Shown one piece after another: positions 23,508 through 31,995 of a stretch of DNA of 64,000 nucleotides. A program made the translations under genes and the position numbers. Source of the stretch: Novosphingobium sp. (lineage in GTDB: Bacteria; Pseudomonadota; Alphaproteobacteria; Sphingomonadales; Sphingomonadaceae). The stretch lies in contig NZ_JAUYRV010000026.1 of the NCBI RefSeq assembly GCF_030696665.1, positions 124,001 to 188,000 on the forward strand, given 5' to 3'. A model generated the notes under the pieces. That model saw only the letters and a program-made list of their open reading frames with translations, did no database searches and was not told the DNA's origin. Every line of letters starts with the position of its first letter. The stretch's first letter is position 1.

Positions 23508-25904
23508 ATGTCCGATTCCAAGACCATTCCATCCTTTCTGGCGCTGGGTTGCGTAGGCGCGATGGCCTTCACCGGCCCGGCCCACGCGCAGGAGGCTGAA
23601 AGCAACCAGCGCCTTGGCGGCATGACCGTGACCGACACCGTGATCGAGGAGCCGCAGGTCAAAGTAGAGCGCGCCGCGTCGCCCAAATACACAGCGCCGC
23701 TGCTCGATACGCCGCAGACGATCACGGTGATCTCGTCCAAGTCGATGCAGCAGCAGAACCTGTTGACGCTGCGCGATGTGCTGCAGACCGTGCCGGGCAT
23801 CACGTTCGGCGCAGGCGAGGGCGGTTTTGGTTATGGTGACCGCATCATCCTGCGCGGGCAGGACGCCAAGAACGATGTGACCATCGATGGCGTGCGCAGC
23901 GGCGCGTTCCAGAACCGCAACGAAACCTACAACATCGAACAGATCGAAGTCGCCAACGGCGCGAACTCGGTGTTCAATGGTGGCGGTTCGGTTGCAGGCA
24001 ACATCAACCTTGTCACCAAGAAGCCGCTGGGCACCGATCAGAGCGTGATCAATGCTGGTGTTGGCACCGACAACTATTATCGCGCCACGGTGGACATCAA
24101 CAAGCGTGTGTCGGATCTGATCGCAGTGCGCCTGAATGCGGTCTATCACGAAAATGACGTGCCCGGCCGCGACGTGGAATTCTACAAGCGCTGGGGCGTT
24201 GCGCCTTCGATCAAGATTGGCGTGGATGGCCCGACCAGCCTGACGTTGCAGTACGAGCATCTCAATGATGAGAGCATGCCGCAGTACGGGCTGCGCTATT
24301 ACGCCAACCTCGGCGGGTTCCTTTCGGACTTTGACCGCAGCGGCTATTACGGTTTCGCCAATCTCGACAAGCAGAATTCCAAGACCAATGCGGTGCAGGC
24401 GATCTTCAGCCACGAGTTGGGCGATGGGGTGAGCATCCGCAACCTGACGCGATATGAACATATCGCGCAGGATACCATCACCAGCCAGCCCACCGGTACG
24501 TTCTGTCTCGCCTCCACCGGCCTGCAGCCCGGCACGTTCGCGGTGCCTTCGGTTGAGGCGGCATGCCCGGCGACGGTTCCTGCGGGCTACTATCTACCCA
24601 CCGGCGGGCGCGGTGTGCAGCGCTTCATCAACAACAGCACTTTCTATGACCAGCTTGACCTGACGGCCAGCTTCTCCACCGCAGGAATCGAACACAATCT
24701 GGTGATCGGCGGCTCAGCGCTCTGGGAGGATTTCGACCAGACGCAGGGCGCACTGCCGCGCAATGCCGATGGCACGACACCGGCCTTCGCGCTGGTCAAC
24801 ATCGCCAATCCGGGCGCGGTGGTGCAGGGTCCGGCCGGGTTTACCTATGGCAGCAATGTCTACACCGGCCCGGTCAACTTCATCCTTGGCAGCGTCAATC
24901 GCGGCAAGCGCCGGGCGATTTCGGGCTACGCGTTCGATACGATGAAGTTCGGCGAGATGTTCGAGCTGAACGGCGGCGTGCGGTATGAAAACGTACGCGG
25001 GTCCAACCGCACGATTTCCTATGCCACTACCGGCGCCACGCTGGGGCAGGTCAGCGCGACCACCGGCCCGTTCGAAAGCAACGATAACCTGTTTTCCTAT
25101 CGCGTGGGTGCAGTGTTCAAGCCGACGCCGGACACCAGCCTCTATATCGCCACAGGTACTTCCAAAAACCCGTCGCAGACCGCAGTCGATGGTTCCTGCG
25201 CGGTGGCCACCTGCAATCTCGCGCCAGAGACCACCAAGAATTACGAGGTGGGTGCCAAGGCTGACCTGTTCGACAAGAAGCTGCTGCTGACGCTTGCATG
25301 GTTCCGCAATGATCGTGACAGCATCCGCGTGCCATCGGGTGACCCCACGATCGTGGAGCAGCGGCTTGACGGCAAGCAGCGCGTCCAGGGCGTATCGTTC
25401 GGTGCATCGGGCAACATCACCGAAAACTGGACGATTTCGGCCAACTACATGTATCTTGATGCCGAGATTCTTCAGGGCGTGTCAAACCTCTGCCTTGCCA
25501 ATCCCGGCACGGATTGCGGCACCACGGCGGCATTTCCCGATCCCACCGGTGGCACACAGTTGATCAACACGCCCAAGCATTCGGGCAGCCTCTTCACCAC
25601 CTACCGCTTCGGCTTCGGGCTGGAACTGGGCTACGGCCTTACCTATCAGGGCAAGTTCCTGCTGAACTCGCCGACGCTGGCGCAGCTCACTGCCGGAACC
25701 TATGTGCCGTATAACGTCCCGAGCTACACCATCCACCGCCTGATGGTGTCCTACCCGGTGACCGACCGTCTGCTGGCGCAGGTCAACGTGCAGAACTTCA
25801 CCAATGAAAAGTACGTGACGACCGTGCGCAATGCCCTCGGCGGCAGCTGGGCACAGCCCGCTCCGACGCGTTCGGCGGTGTTGAGCCTCAACTACAGCTT
25901 CTGA
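23508..25904 (+). CDS. Catecholate-type (Fiu-like) TonB-dependent siderophore receptor
   Basis: A 798-residue outer-membrane receptor with a signal peptide ending in GPAHAQ. The plug begins LLDTPQTITVISSKSMQQQ and includes LRDVLQTVPGI and RIILRGQDAKNDVTIDGVR, hallmarks of the Fiu/CirA/FhuE-type siderophore subgroup; the barrel ends with LSLNYSF. The ATG has a GAGGGG ribosome site. The palindrome at 23443-23457 and the downstream tonB and PiuC genes support iron-repressed uptake of a ferric catecholate. The exact ligand is not readable. Confidence 0.88.
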   Translation: MSDSKTIPSFLALGCVGAMAFTGPAHAQEAESNQRLGGMTVTDTVIEEPQVKVERAASPKYTAPLLDTPQTITVISSKSMQQQNLLTLRDVLQTVPGITFGAGEGGFGYGDRIILRGQDAKNDVTIDGVRSGAFQNRNETYNIEQIEVANGANSVFNGGGSVAGNINLVTKKPLGTDQSVINAGVGTDNYYRATVDINKRVSDLIAVRLNAVYHENDVPGRDVEFYKRWGVAPSIKIGVDGPTSLTLQYEHLNDESMPQYGLRYYANLGGFLSDFDRSGYYGFANLDKQNSKTNAVQAIFSHELGDGVSIRNLTRYEHIAQDTITSQPTGTFCLASTGLQPGTFAVPSVEAACPATVPAGYYLPTGGRGVQRFINNSTFYDQLDLTASFSTAGIEHNLVIGGSALWEDFDQTQGALPRNADGTTPAFALVNIANPGAVVQGPAGFTYGSNVYTGPVNFILGSVNRGKRRAISGYAFDTMKFGEMFELNGGVRYENVRGSNRTISYATTGATLGQVSATTGPFESNDNLFSYRVGAVFKPTPDTSLYIATGTSKNPSQTAVDGSCAVATCNLAPETTKNYEVGAKADLFDKKLLLTLAWFRNDRDSIRVPSGDPTIVEQRLDGKQRVQGVSFGASGNITENWTISANYMYLDAEILQGVSNLCLANPGTDCGTTAAFPDPTGGTQLINTPKHSGSLFTTYRFGFGLELGYGLTYQGKFLLNSPTLAQLTAGTYVPYNVPSYTIHRLMVSYPVTDRLLAQVNVQNFTNEKYVTTVRNALGGSWAQPAPTRSAVLSLNYSF

Positions 25905-25922
25905 TCAAAAGCTGGTTTTCAT

Positions 25923-25964
25923 GGCAGGCTGCTCTGCGCTGGCGGGGCGGCCTGCCGCATTTTT
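25923..25964 (+). terminator. Rho-independent terminator after the siderophore receptor
   Basis: GGCAGGC and GCCTGCC arms with a 20-nt GC-rich loop, followed by GCATTTTT. This separates the receptor from the tonB transcript, which has its own Fur-like sites. Confidence 0.7.
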
Positions 25965-25985
25965 GATCCTGATCATTTCAAATAA

Positions 25986-26031
25986 TGCGAATCTGTTGCA
26001 AGAACACTCTTGCGTTTGAAAGTGATTCGCA
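25986..26031. promoter_or_regulatory. Two Fur-like 15-mers ahead of tonB
   Basis: TGCGAATCTGTTGCA at 25986-26000 and TGAAAGTGATTCGCA at 26017-26031 (reverse complement TGCGAATCACTTTCA) share the TGCGAAT half with the sites at 23295 and 23443. The second ends 14 nt before the tonB ATG. Confidence 0.55.
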
Positions 26032-26044
26032 GTTGGAGTGCGGC

Positions 26045-26821
26045 ATGTTCCTCGAACAAGACTCCTTTGTGGTTGCCGAAGACCACGGCAATGGTGCGGC
26101 GTACCGTCCCCACGGTTCGGTGGCCATCGCCGCCTCTGCTGCGTCCGCTTCGCCCTATATACCAGCAGGGGGACGCTATGGCGCAGGCGGCCGGGCAAAA
26201 CTGCCCGGCGTCGCGCTTGCGGTGGGGGTTCATCTTGCCATCGTCCCGATCCTGCTCGGGCTTGGGTATCAGGTGGTGGCGAAGCCGGAACATCGGTTTG
26301 TTGCAGTAAACCTCACGCCGCCCCCTCCGCCACCGCCCGCCGCCGCGCCGGACAAGCCGCAGCAGCAAAAGCTCGACATACGGATCACGCCGCCGCCGGT
26401 GCCGTTGATGGTGCCCGTCGTGCAGCCTGTACCGATGGCGTTTGCCGATACGGTGCCGGTCGCCCAGCCCGCCACGCTTTCTGCCCCACCGGCACCCCCG
26501 GCTCCTCCAAGCCCGCCTGCAGCGGTATCCACCATGACCTCAGACTCGTTGGCCACGCGCATGGTTTCGGGCCATCCGCCGCGCTATCCGGTCGAAAGCC
26601 GCCGCCGAAAGGAGCAGGGCATCGTAGAACTGCTGTTGGTGCTCGGTACGGACGGCGCGGTCGAGGCAATTTCGATTGCACGCAGCAGCGGGTTTCCCCG
26701 GCTTGACGATGCCGCGCTTTCTTCCGTGCGTCGCTGGCGCTGGCAGCCAACAATGCGCGCTGGCACGCCGGTAAAAGTCAAAGGCGTGGTGGAGATTCCG
26801 TTCGTGCTGAAATCGGCCTGA
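26045..26821 (+). CDS. tonB: TonB family energy transducer
   Basis: A 258-residue inner-membrane protein that transmits proton-motive force to outer-membrane receptors. One transmembrane helix sits at about residues 57-80 (LPGVALAVGVHLAIVPILLG), followed by a proline-rich periplasmic linker (PPPPPPPAAAPDKP and further Pro/Ala runs) and a C-terminal TonB domain (RYPVESRRRKEQGIVELL ... RWRWQPTMRAGTPVKVKG). The N-terminal cytoplasmic part of about 50 residues is longer than in E. coli TonB. The ATG has a GGAG ribosome site. No exbB/exbD is in the window. PiuC follows after 9 nt. Confidence 0.9.
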   Translation: MFLEQDSFVVAEDHGNGAAYRPHGSVAIAASAASASPYIPAGGRYGAGGRAKLPGVALAVGVHLAIVPILLGLGYQVVAKPEHRFVAVNLTPPPPPPPAAAPDKPQQQKLDIRITPPPVPLMVPVVQPVPMAFADTVPVAQPATLSAPPAPPAPPSPPAAVSTMTSDSLATRMVSGHPPRYPVESRRRKEQGIVELLLVLGTDGAVEAISIARSSGFPRLDDAALSSVRRWRWQPTMRAGTPVKVKGVVEIPFVLKSA

Positions 26822-26830
26822 CACCGCACA

Positions 26831-27514
26831 ATGCTTCTGCCCATTCCCGGCCTGCTGCACGCTGAAGAAGTGTCGTCCCTGCGCGCTTTGCTTGATGCTG
26901 CGATGTGGGAAGACGGTAGCGCCACGACCGGGCCACAGGCGCGGCTGGTGAAGAACAACCGGCAATTGCCCGAAGACAGTGAGGCTGCGCGCGAGGGCGG
27001 GCGGGTGATCCTTGGCGCGCTGGCGGCCAATCCGCTGTTCATCGCTGCTGCGCTGCCGAACCGCATCTATCCGCCGATGTTCAACAGTTATGCGGGCGGG
27101 CAGACCTATGGCCTGCATGTCGACAACGCAATGCGGCTGCGCGCAGGGACGGATTGGCGCGTGCGTTGCGATTTGTCGATGACGGTGTTTCTGGAAGACC
27201 CGGACGCTTATGATGGCGGAGAACTGGTGATCGAAACCCGCTTCGGTGCGCAAACGGTCAAGCTGGCGGCGGGTGATGCGGTGCTCTATCCGTCATCTTC
27301 GCTCCACATGGTCCAGCCGGTCACGCGCGGGCGGCGCGTGGCCAGCTTTTTGTGGGTCCAGTCGATGGTGCGTGATGATGCATCGCGCGCCAACCTGTTC
27401 GAACTGGATCAGGCGATCCAGACCCTGGCCGGGCAGGTTGGGCAGGGCGATCAGGCGATTGTCCGCCTGACCGGTGTCTACCACAACCTGCTGCGCCAAT
27501 GGGCCGAAGCCTGA
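26831..27514 (+). CDS. PiuC-type Fe(II)/2-oxoglutarate dioxygenase
   Basis: A 227-residue PKHD-type hydroxylase. Iron ligands are visible as His96 and Asp98 (YGLHVDNAM) and His159 (SSSLHMVQPV), with Arg168 (TRGRRV) placed to bind 2-oxoglutarate; the core strand CDLSMTVFLEDP is typical. PiuC homologues occur beside iron-regulated catecholate receptors; their substrate is unproven but may be a siderophore or receptor-linked compound. It lies 9 nt behind tonB, so both are probably iron-repressed together. Confidence 0.9.
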   Translation: MLLPIPGLLHAEEVSSLRALLDAAMWEDGSATTGPQARLVKNNRQLPEDSEAAREGGRVILGALAANPLFIAAALPNRIYPPMFNSYAGGQTYGLHVDNAMRLRAGTDWRVRCDLSMTVFLEDPDAYDGGELVIETRFGAQTVKLAAGDAVLYPSSSLHMVQPVTRGRRVASFLWVQSMVRDDASRANLFELDQAIQTLAGQVGQGDQAIVRLTGVYHNLLRQWAEA

Positions 27515-27519
27515 ACCGG

Positions 27520-28026
27520 TCAGCGCTTCTTCGCGGCAATCGCCTCAATCTCGATCAGGAACTGCGGAGCGACAAGTGCGGCCACCTGAAAGGTTGATCG
27601 GGCTACGGTCGACGGGTTTTCTGCGGTCTTGAAGAACATCTTGAAGCCATCGTTGGCCCCGGCAAAGTCCATTTTGCCCAGCTTCGGATCGGCTGCGACG
27701 AACAGCGTCAGCTTGATCAGATCATCCATCGCATAACCGCGCGCTTCGAGCAGGGCCTTGATCTTCGTCAGCACGCTGATGGTCTGCGTCTTCGTATCGC
27801 CAAAGTCCGCCGTTGCACCCGCCGCCGGAGGGGCGACCGGCGAGGCAAGCTGGCCCGACAGGAAGATCATGTCGGTCCCGGCCTTCACGTCCGCCGCATC
27901 AAGGATCAGCGCGCTGGGGTTCGACTGGATCTTGGTCACTTGCGCGGAAGCAGCAGCGGGCAGGGCTGCAGCCAGCGCGCACGCGGCCAACAAGGTGTAA
28001 CGGATCGGGAACAGGCCTTGCTGCAT
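27520..28026 (-). CDS. Exported RidA-family protein (first copy)
   Basis: A 168-residue RidA/YjgF protein with a Sec signal peptide (LLAACALAAALPAAASAQ), so it acts in the periplasm, unlike cytoplasmic RidA. The conserved active-site Arg is kept in ARSTFQVAAL and the closing IEIEAIA motif is present; the Cys usual after Arg-Ser in E. coli RidA is absent. RidA enzymes hydrolyse reactive enamines/imines to ketones and ammonia. The ATG has a GGAG ribosome site. It is divergent from the TonB receptor and paralogous to the RidA at 30994, with which it forms a flanking pair. Confidence 0.85.
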   Translation of the reverse strand: MQQGLFPIRYTLLAACALAAALPAAASAQVTKIQSNPSALILDAADVKAGTDMIFLSGQLASPVAPPAAGATADFGDTKTQTISVLTKIKALLEARGYAMDDLIKLTLFVAADPKLGKMDFAGANDGFKMFFKTAENPSTVARSTFQVAALVAPQFLIEIEAIAAKKR

Positions 28027-28406
28027 TCGAAATCTCCTTTTCAGCAGCAGGGCTGAATGACTTTCACGAAATTTGTCACGCATTCTCCTGCTGCACCACA
28101 ACCTTAGGTGCGCATAGCGGTCCGCTCGACTCCTTTGTTGGCACCCCAAACAGTGCGCAAATGCCGGAAACGTTGGCAATTTGTGGCCACACCCGCGTCA
28201 GCATCGCAGGCCCTGCGTCAAATGACGTATGTTTTCAAACCGTAAAGAACCGAGGCTTGCGACCAAGTCGGACGTGCTGGGCGAGGCGGTGAAGTTCACC
28301 TGCCAGCATGTTTCGGTCGCAATAAAGACCGGAGGAGCAAGGCAGAAATGCCCGCGTGTACCATCCGGCATCGTTTCGGGAGAGGTCGACAACCATCAGG
28401 GGGTTC
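28027..28406. other. Divergent regulatory gap between ridA copy 1 and the TonB receptor
   Basis: No gene is supported here. The 380-bp region must hold the promoters of both flanking genes. The only structured element I see is the TGCGTCA-AA-TGACGTA palindrome at 28214-28229. Confidence 0.6.
28214..28230. promoter_or_regulatory. TGCGTCA-AA-TGACGTA palindrome (candidate operator)
   Basis: CGTCA/TGACG arms around a 2-nt centre, followed by TATG. The same core followed by TATG recurs at 34233-34250, the only other copy I found. A dimeric regulator is likely; its identity is unknown. Confidence 0.45.
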
Positions 28407-28409
28407 ATG

Positions 28410-30917
28410 ATGTCGACCGTATTCAGAGCAGTTCGTACAGCTCTTCTTGTCACAAGCTCGGCTTTTCTGGCCGTTTCCCAAGCTCAGGCTCAGGAATCTC
28501 CGGCAGACGAACAGCCGGTGACTGATGAGATCATCGTAACCGGATCGCGCGGCGCAGGCGGATCGGCCGCTGATTCCGCAGCGCCTGTCACGTTGCTTAG
28601 CGCAGATTCCCTTGCGCGGGTCGGCCAGCCCAACCTTAACCAGGCGCTGACCCAACTCGTCCCGTCGTTCACGGCGCAGACGCAGGGCACCGATATGTCC
28701 AACTTCTCGCTGAGCGCGCGCTTGCGCGGCCTCAGCCCGAACCACACGCTGGTCATGGTCAACGGCAAGCGTCGCCACGGCTCGGCCATTCTGCAGGTCA
28801 TTTCCGGCCCGTTTCAGGGTTCGGCCGCACCTTCGATCGATCTGATTCCGCCCGATGCCGTGCAGCGCATCGAAATCCTGCAGGAAGGCGCTGCTGCGCA
28901 ATACGGGTCTGATGCCATCGCGGGCGTCATCAACATCATGCTGAAAAGCAGCGATACCGGTGCCAGCGTTCGCGCGCAGGCCGGGCAGTTCTACGATGGC
29001 GAGGGCGAGACCTATTCGGTCAGCGGCAATCTTGGCTATGCGCTGGGCGACAATGGCTTTTTCAACCTGACGCTGTTTCATCGCCGCAATGACTACACAT
29101 TCCTTGGCGATGGCCAGATTGTGGTCAAGGACATCAATGGTAACGTCAATACCTCGGTCCCGGCGGCATTCCAGACAGTTTATGCCGGACTTGATCTTGC
29201 CAATATCAACGGCGGGCAGGCCAAATCCGCGCTGTCGGTTGCTTTCTTCAATGCTGGCTATGATCTGGGCGGGGTGGAGGTCTATGCTTTTGGTGACATC
29301 GCCCGCCGCGATGGCAGCGCCAAGCAGGGCTACCGTCCACCCAACCGCGTCTGCACAAGCTCGTCGAACCCCGCATCGTGCTTCCAGAACACCGGCCTGA
29401 CCGGCTTCGTGCCGCTACAGGAAGTGACGCAGGATGAATGGTCCCTCACAGGCGGCGTTCGCGGGGAAGCGGGCGGCTGGAACTGGGATCTTTCGGCAGA
29501 ATACGGCAGCGATCGCAACGACATTTCCACCACGGAATCCGTCAACCGCTCGCTCTATATCAACACCGGCCAAAGCCCGACGTCGTTCTACGACGGCTTC
29601 TTCAAGCTCACCCAGTTCGTTTCCACGCTTGACCTGAAAAAGGAATACGACGTTGGCATGGCCGAGCCACTGACCGTGGCCTTCGGCGGCGAATATCGGC
29701 GCGAGACGTATGAGATCGGGCAGGGCGACAATCTGTCGACCTACTTCGAAGGTGGCCAGTCATTCCCCGGCTTTGCCGCAAGCGATGCTGGCAAATATGA
29801 TCGCAACGCCAAGGCGGTGTACCTGAACTTCATCGCAAAGCCGTCTGACGCATTCACCGTCGACCTTGCCGGTCGTTATGAAGATTACAGCGATTTCGGC
29901 GATACGCTGATCGGCAAGATCACCGCGCGCTATGATTTCAGCCCTGCCTTCGCACTGCGCGGCACGGCCAGCACTGGCTTCCGCGCGCCGACGCTGGCGG
30001 AATCGAACTACTCGGCAACCAACGTCGCACCAACCAGCGCTACCGTGCAGTTGCCGCCAAACTCCACCGCATCGGCCATCCTCGGCTTCGGCTCGCTGCG
30101 GCCGGAAAAGGCGACCAACTTCTCAGGCGGTCTGGTGCTGCGCCCAGTTGATAAACTGGTGGCCACGATTGATGCCTACTACATCAAGATCAAGGACCGC
30201 ATTGCGGGCACCTCGACCATTCGCGGCATAGTCAACGGCACGCCGCAGACCAACCTCGTCAACGGCATGACCGCCTTTGCTGCCGTCAACGCCGCTATTG
30301 CCGCACGCGGCGTTACGCTGGATTCAGCAGTTAACACCATTGGCGTCGCCACCTTTACCAACGGCATCGACACGCGCACGTGGGGCATCGATTTCCAGGC
30401 ACGCTATCCGGTCGAACTCGGCATGGGTCGCCTCGATCTGACGCTGAGCGCGAACTACAACAAGACCGACGTGGTCGAAAACCGCATCGGCACGCTCTTC
30501 AACACGCAGGCCGAAAGCTTCCTTGAAACCGCGCAGCCCAAGTACAAGGTGCTGCTCGATACCACGTTCACTTCGGGCCGGTTCAGCGCCACGGTGCGCC
30601 AGTCCTATCAGGGCAAGGCATCGATCCTCGTAAACCCGGCGATCAGCGGTTTCGGTCCCTATGAAGGCGTGGTCAAGGCAACGCCGCTGACCGATGTCGA
30701 ACTGTCCTATGACCTGACCGACAGCCTGACTTTCGCCATCGGTGCCAACAACCTGTTCGACAAGACGCCCGAAATTCCGGGTCTCGTGCCGACCACGGTG
30801 GCACCCGGCGTCTCGCCCTACATCAACGGATCGGGCACGGTGAATTCGCCTTATGGCCACGGTACTTACGGCACCAACGGCGGCTTCTACTATGCCCGCA
30901 TGGCGCTGACGTTCTGA
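28410..30917 (+). CDS. TonB-dependent receptor of the amine-oxidation module
   Basis: An 835-residue outer-membrane receptor with a signal peptide ending SQAQAQ, a TonB box (DEIIVTGSR), a plug with LNQALTQLVPSF, LRGLSPNHTLVMVNGKRRH and YGSDAIAGVINI, and a barrel ending YYARMALTF. Two adjacent ATGs exist; the second is 6 nt from an AGGGGG ribosome site and is preferred. The plug type (VNGKRRH) is common in receptors for small organic nutrients in sphingomonads rather than classical siderophores. Its partners are two RidA proteins, a cytochrome c and a flavin amine oxidase, suggesting an amine substrate. Confidence 0.85.
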   Translation: MSTVFRAVRTALLVTSSAFLAVSQAQAQESPADEQPVTDEIIVTGSRGAGGSAADSAAPVTLLSADSLARVGQPNLNQALTQLVPSFTAQTQGTDMSNFSLSARLRGLSPNHTLVMVNGKRRHGSAILQVISGPFQGSAAPSIDLIPPDAVQRIEILQEGAAAQYGSDAIAGVINIMLKSSDTGASVRAQAGQFYDGEGETYSVSGNLGYALGDNGFFNLTLFHRRNDYTFLGDGQIVVKDINGNVNTSVPAAFQTVYAGLDLANINGGQAKSALSVAFFNAGYDLGGVEVYAFGDIARRDGSAKQGYRPPNRVCTSSSNPASCFQNTGLTGFVPLQEVTQDEWSLTGGVRGEAGGWNWDLSAEYGSDRNDISTTESVNRSLYINTGQSPTSFYDGFFKLTQFVSTLDLKKEYDVGMAEPLTVAFGGEYRRETYEIGQGDNLSTYFEGGQSFPGFAASDAGKYDRNAKAVYLNFIAKPSDAFTVDLAGRYEDYSDFGDTLIGKITARYDFSPAFALRGTASTGFRAPTLAESNYSATNVAPTSATVQLPPNSTASAILGFGSLRPEKATNFSGGLVLRPVDKLVATIDAYYIKIKDRIAGTSTIRGIVNGTPQTNLVNGMTAFAAVNAAIAARGVTLDSAVNTIGVATFTNGIDTRTWGIDFQARYPVELGMGRLDLTLSANYNKTDVVENRIGTLFNTQAESFLETAQPKYKVLLDTTFTSGRFSATVRQSYQGKASILVNPAISGFGPYEGVVKATPLTDVELSYDLTDSLTFAIGANNLFDKTPEIPGLVPTTVAPGVSPYINGSGTVNSPYGHGTYGTNGGFYYARMALTF

Positions 30918-30925
30918 TGCTGGCC

Positions 30926-30954
30926 GGGGCGGCGCTGCCTTGGCGGCCCGCCCC
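30926..30954 (+). terminator. GC hairpin after the TonB receptor
   Basis: GGGGCGG and CCGCCCC arms around a 15-nt loop, without a T-run. It may be an intra-operon attenuator or an mRNA stabiliser between the receptor and ridA copy 2. Confidence 0.4.
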
Positions 30955-30993
30955 AACCCTTGCAAATTGCATGAAGTTCGAGGCGATTATTCC

Positions 30994-31500
30994 ATGAACA
31001 AACTCATCCTTACCACGCTCGCCGCTACGCTTTCGTTCGCGGTTGCTACGCCTGCGATTGCCGCCTCGGCCAAGGCCAAGCCGCAAGTCACCCGTACAAA
31101 GGCCCGGCCCGATGCAATCATCGCGTCATCGGCCACGGTTCCGCCCGGCAGCACGCTGGTATTCCTTTCCGGCTCGGTCGCCAGCCCGCTCGATCCGGCC
31201 AAGCCTGACGATCTGGGTACCACCGGCCAGCAGACGCTTTCCATCCTTACCAAGATCAAGGCGCAGCTTGAAGGCATGGGCCTTGGCATGGGCGACGTGG
31301 TGAAGATGACCGTGTTCCTCGTTGGCATTCCCGAAAACGGAGGCCGTATGGATGCTCCGGCCATGAACGAGGTGTTCAAGACCTTCTTCGGAACGGCAGA
31401 ACAGCCCAACAGCCCGACCCGGTCAACCGTTCAGGTGGCAGCGCTCGGCCGTCCGAATGTGCTGGTCGAGATCGAAGCGATCGTCGCCAAAGCCAACTGA
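30994..31500 (+). CDS. Exported RidA-family protein (second copy)
   Basis: A 168-residue RidA/YjgF protein with its own signal peptide (LAATLSFAVATPAIAAS). The catalytic Arg is kept in TRSTVQVAAL and the motif VEIEAIVA closes the fold. Its length equals that of the first copy and it shares the LTKIKA and RST-QVAAL blocks, so the two are diverged paralogues. A periplasmic enamine/imine deaminase is expected, acting on the product of the flavin oxidase encoded two genes on. The stop is followed after 8 nt by the cytochrome c gene. Confidence 0.85.
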   Translation: MNKLILTTLAATLSFAVATPAIAASAKAKPQVTRTKARPDAIIASSATVPPGSTLVFLSGSVASPLDPAKPDDLGTTGQQTLSILTKIKAQLEGMGLGMGDVVKMTVFLVGIPENGGRMDAPAMNEVFKTFFGTAEQPNSPTRSTVQVAALGRPNVLVEIEAIVAKAN

Positions 31501-31508
31501 CCGGGGCA

Positions 31509-31955
31509 ATGATGATGAACCAAATGCTTCGCTACGGTTCGCTTGCCTTTGGTGTTGCTGCGCTGGCAGCCACGGTTGCCCTGCGCGCGCAGGATGCGCC
31601 GGGTGGCGGCCCCACGGCGGTCGAAGTGTCGGGCGAGGGCAAGGAAGTCTACGAACAGATCTGTCAGGCCTGCCACATGGCCGATGCCAAAGGCGGTGGC
31701 GGAGCGGGTGCGGTGATCCCGGCGCTGGCGGGCAACCCGCGCCTCGCCGACAAGGACTATCCCACCGTGATCCTGCTCAAAGGCCGGGGCGGGATGCCGT
31801 GGTTCTCCGACATTCTGACGCCTGAACAGATGGCCGCCGTGCTCACTTACGTGCGCGGCCATTTCAACGATTACCAGGACCCGGTCACCGTTGCCGATAT
31901 CGAGCGGGTGACCACCGCATCGCCGCCGGTGCCCGATTGCAATTGCACACAGTGA
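31509..31955 (+). CDS. Periplasmic c-type cytochrome
   Basis: A 148-residue monoheme cytochrome with an uncleaved or cleaved N-terminal export segment (LAFGVAALAATVALRAQ), a heme site C52-Q-A-C55-H56, and a likely axial Met in GRGGMPWFSD. An unusual C-terminal CNC motif (PDCNCTQ) could be a second binding or disulfide site. It probably accepts electrons from the adjacent flavin amine oxidase, as CycN does for the nicotine dehydrogenase NicA2. It is followed by the oxidase after 40 bp in the same operon. Confidence 0.88.
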   Translation: MMMNQMLRYGSLAFGVAALAATVALRAQDAPGGGPTAVEVSGEGKEVYEQICQACHMADAKGGGGAGAVIPALAGNPRLADKDYPTVILLKGRGGMPWFSDILTPEQMAAVLTYVRGHFNDYQDPVTVADIERVTTASPPVPDCNCTQ

Positions 31956-31995
31956 CTGGACGCATTCCGGGGCCGCTGGCCCCAAGGGGGATTTG

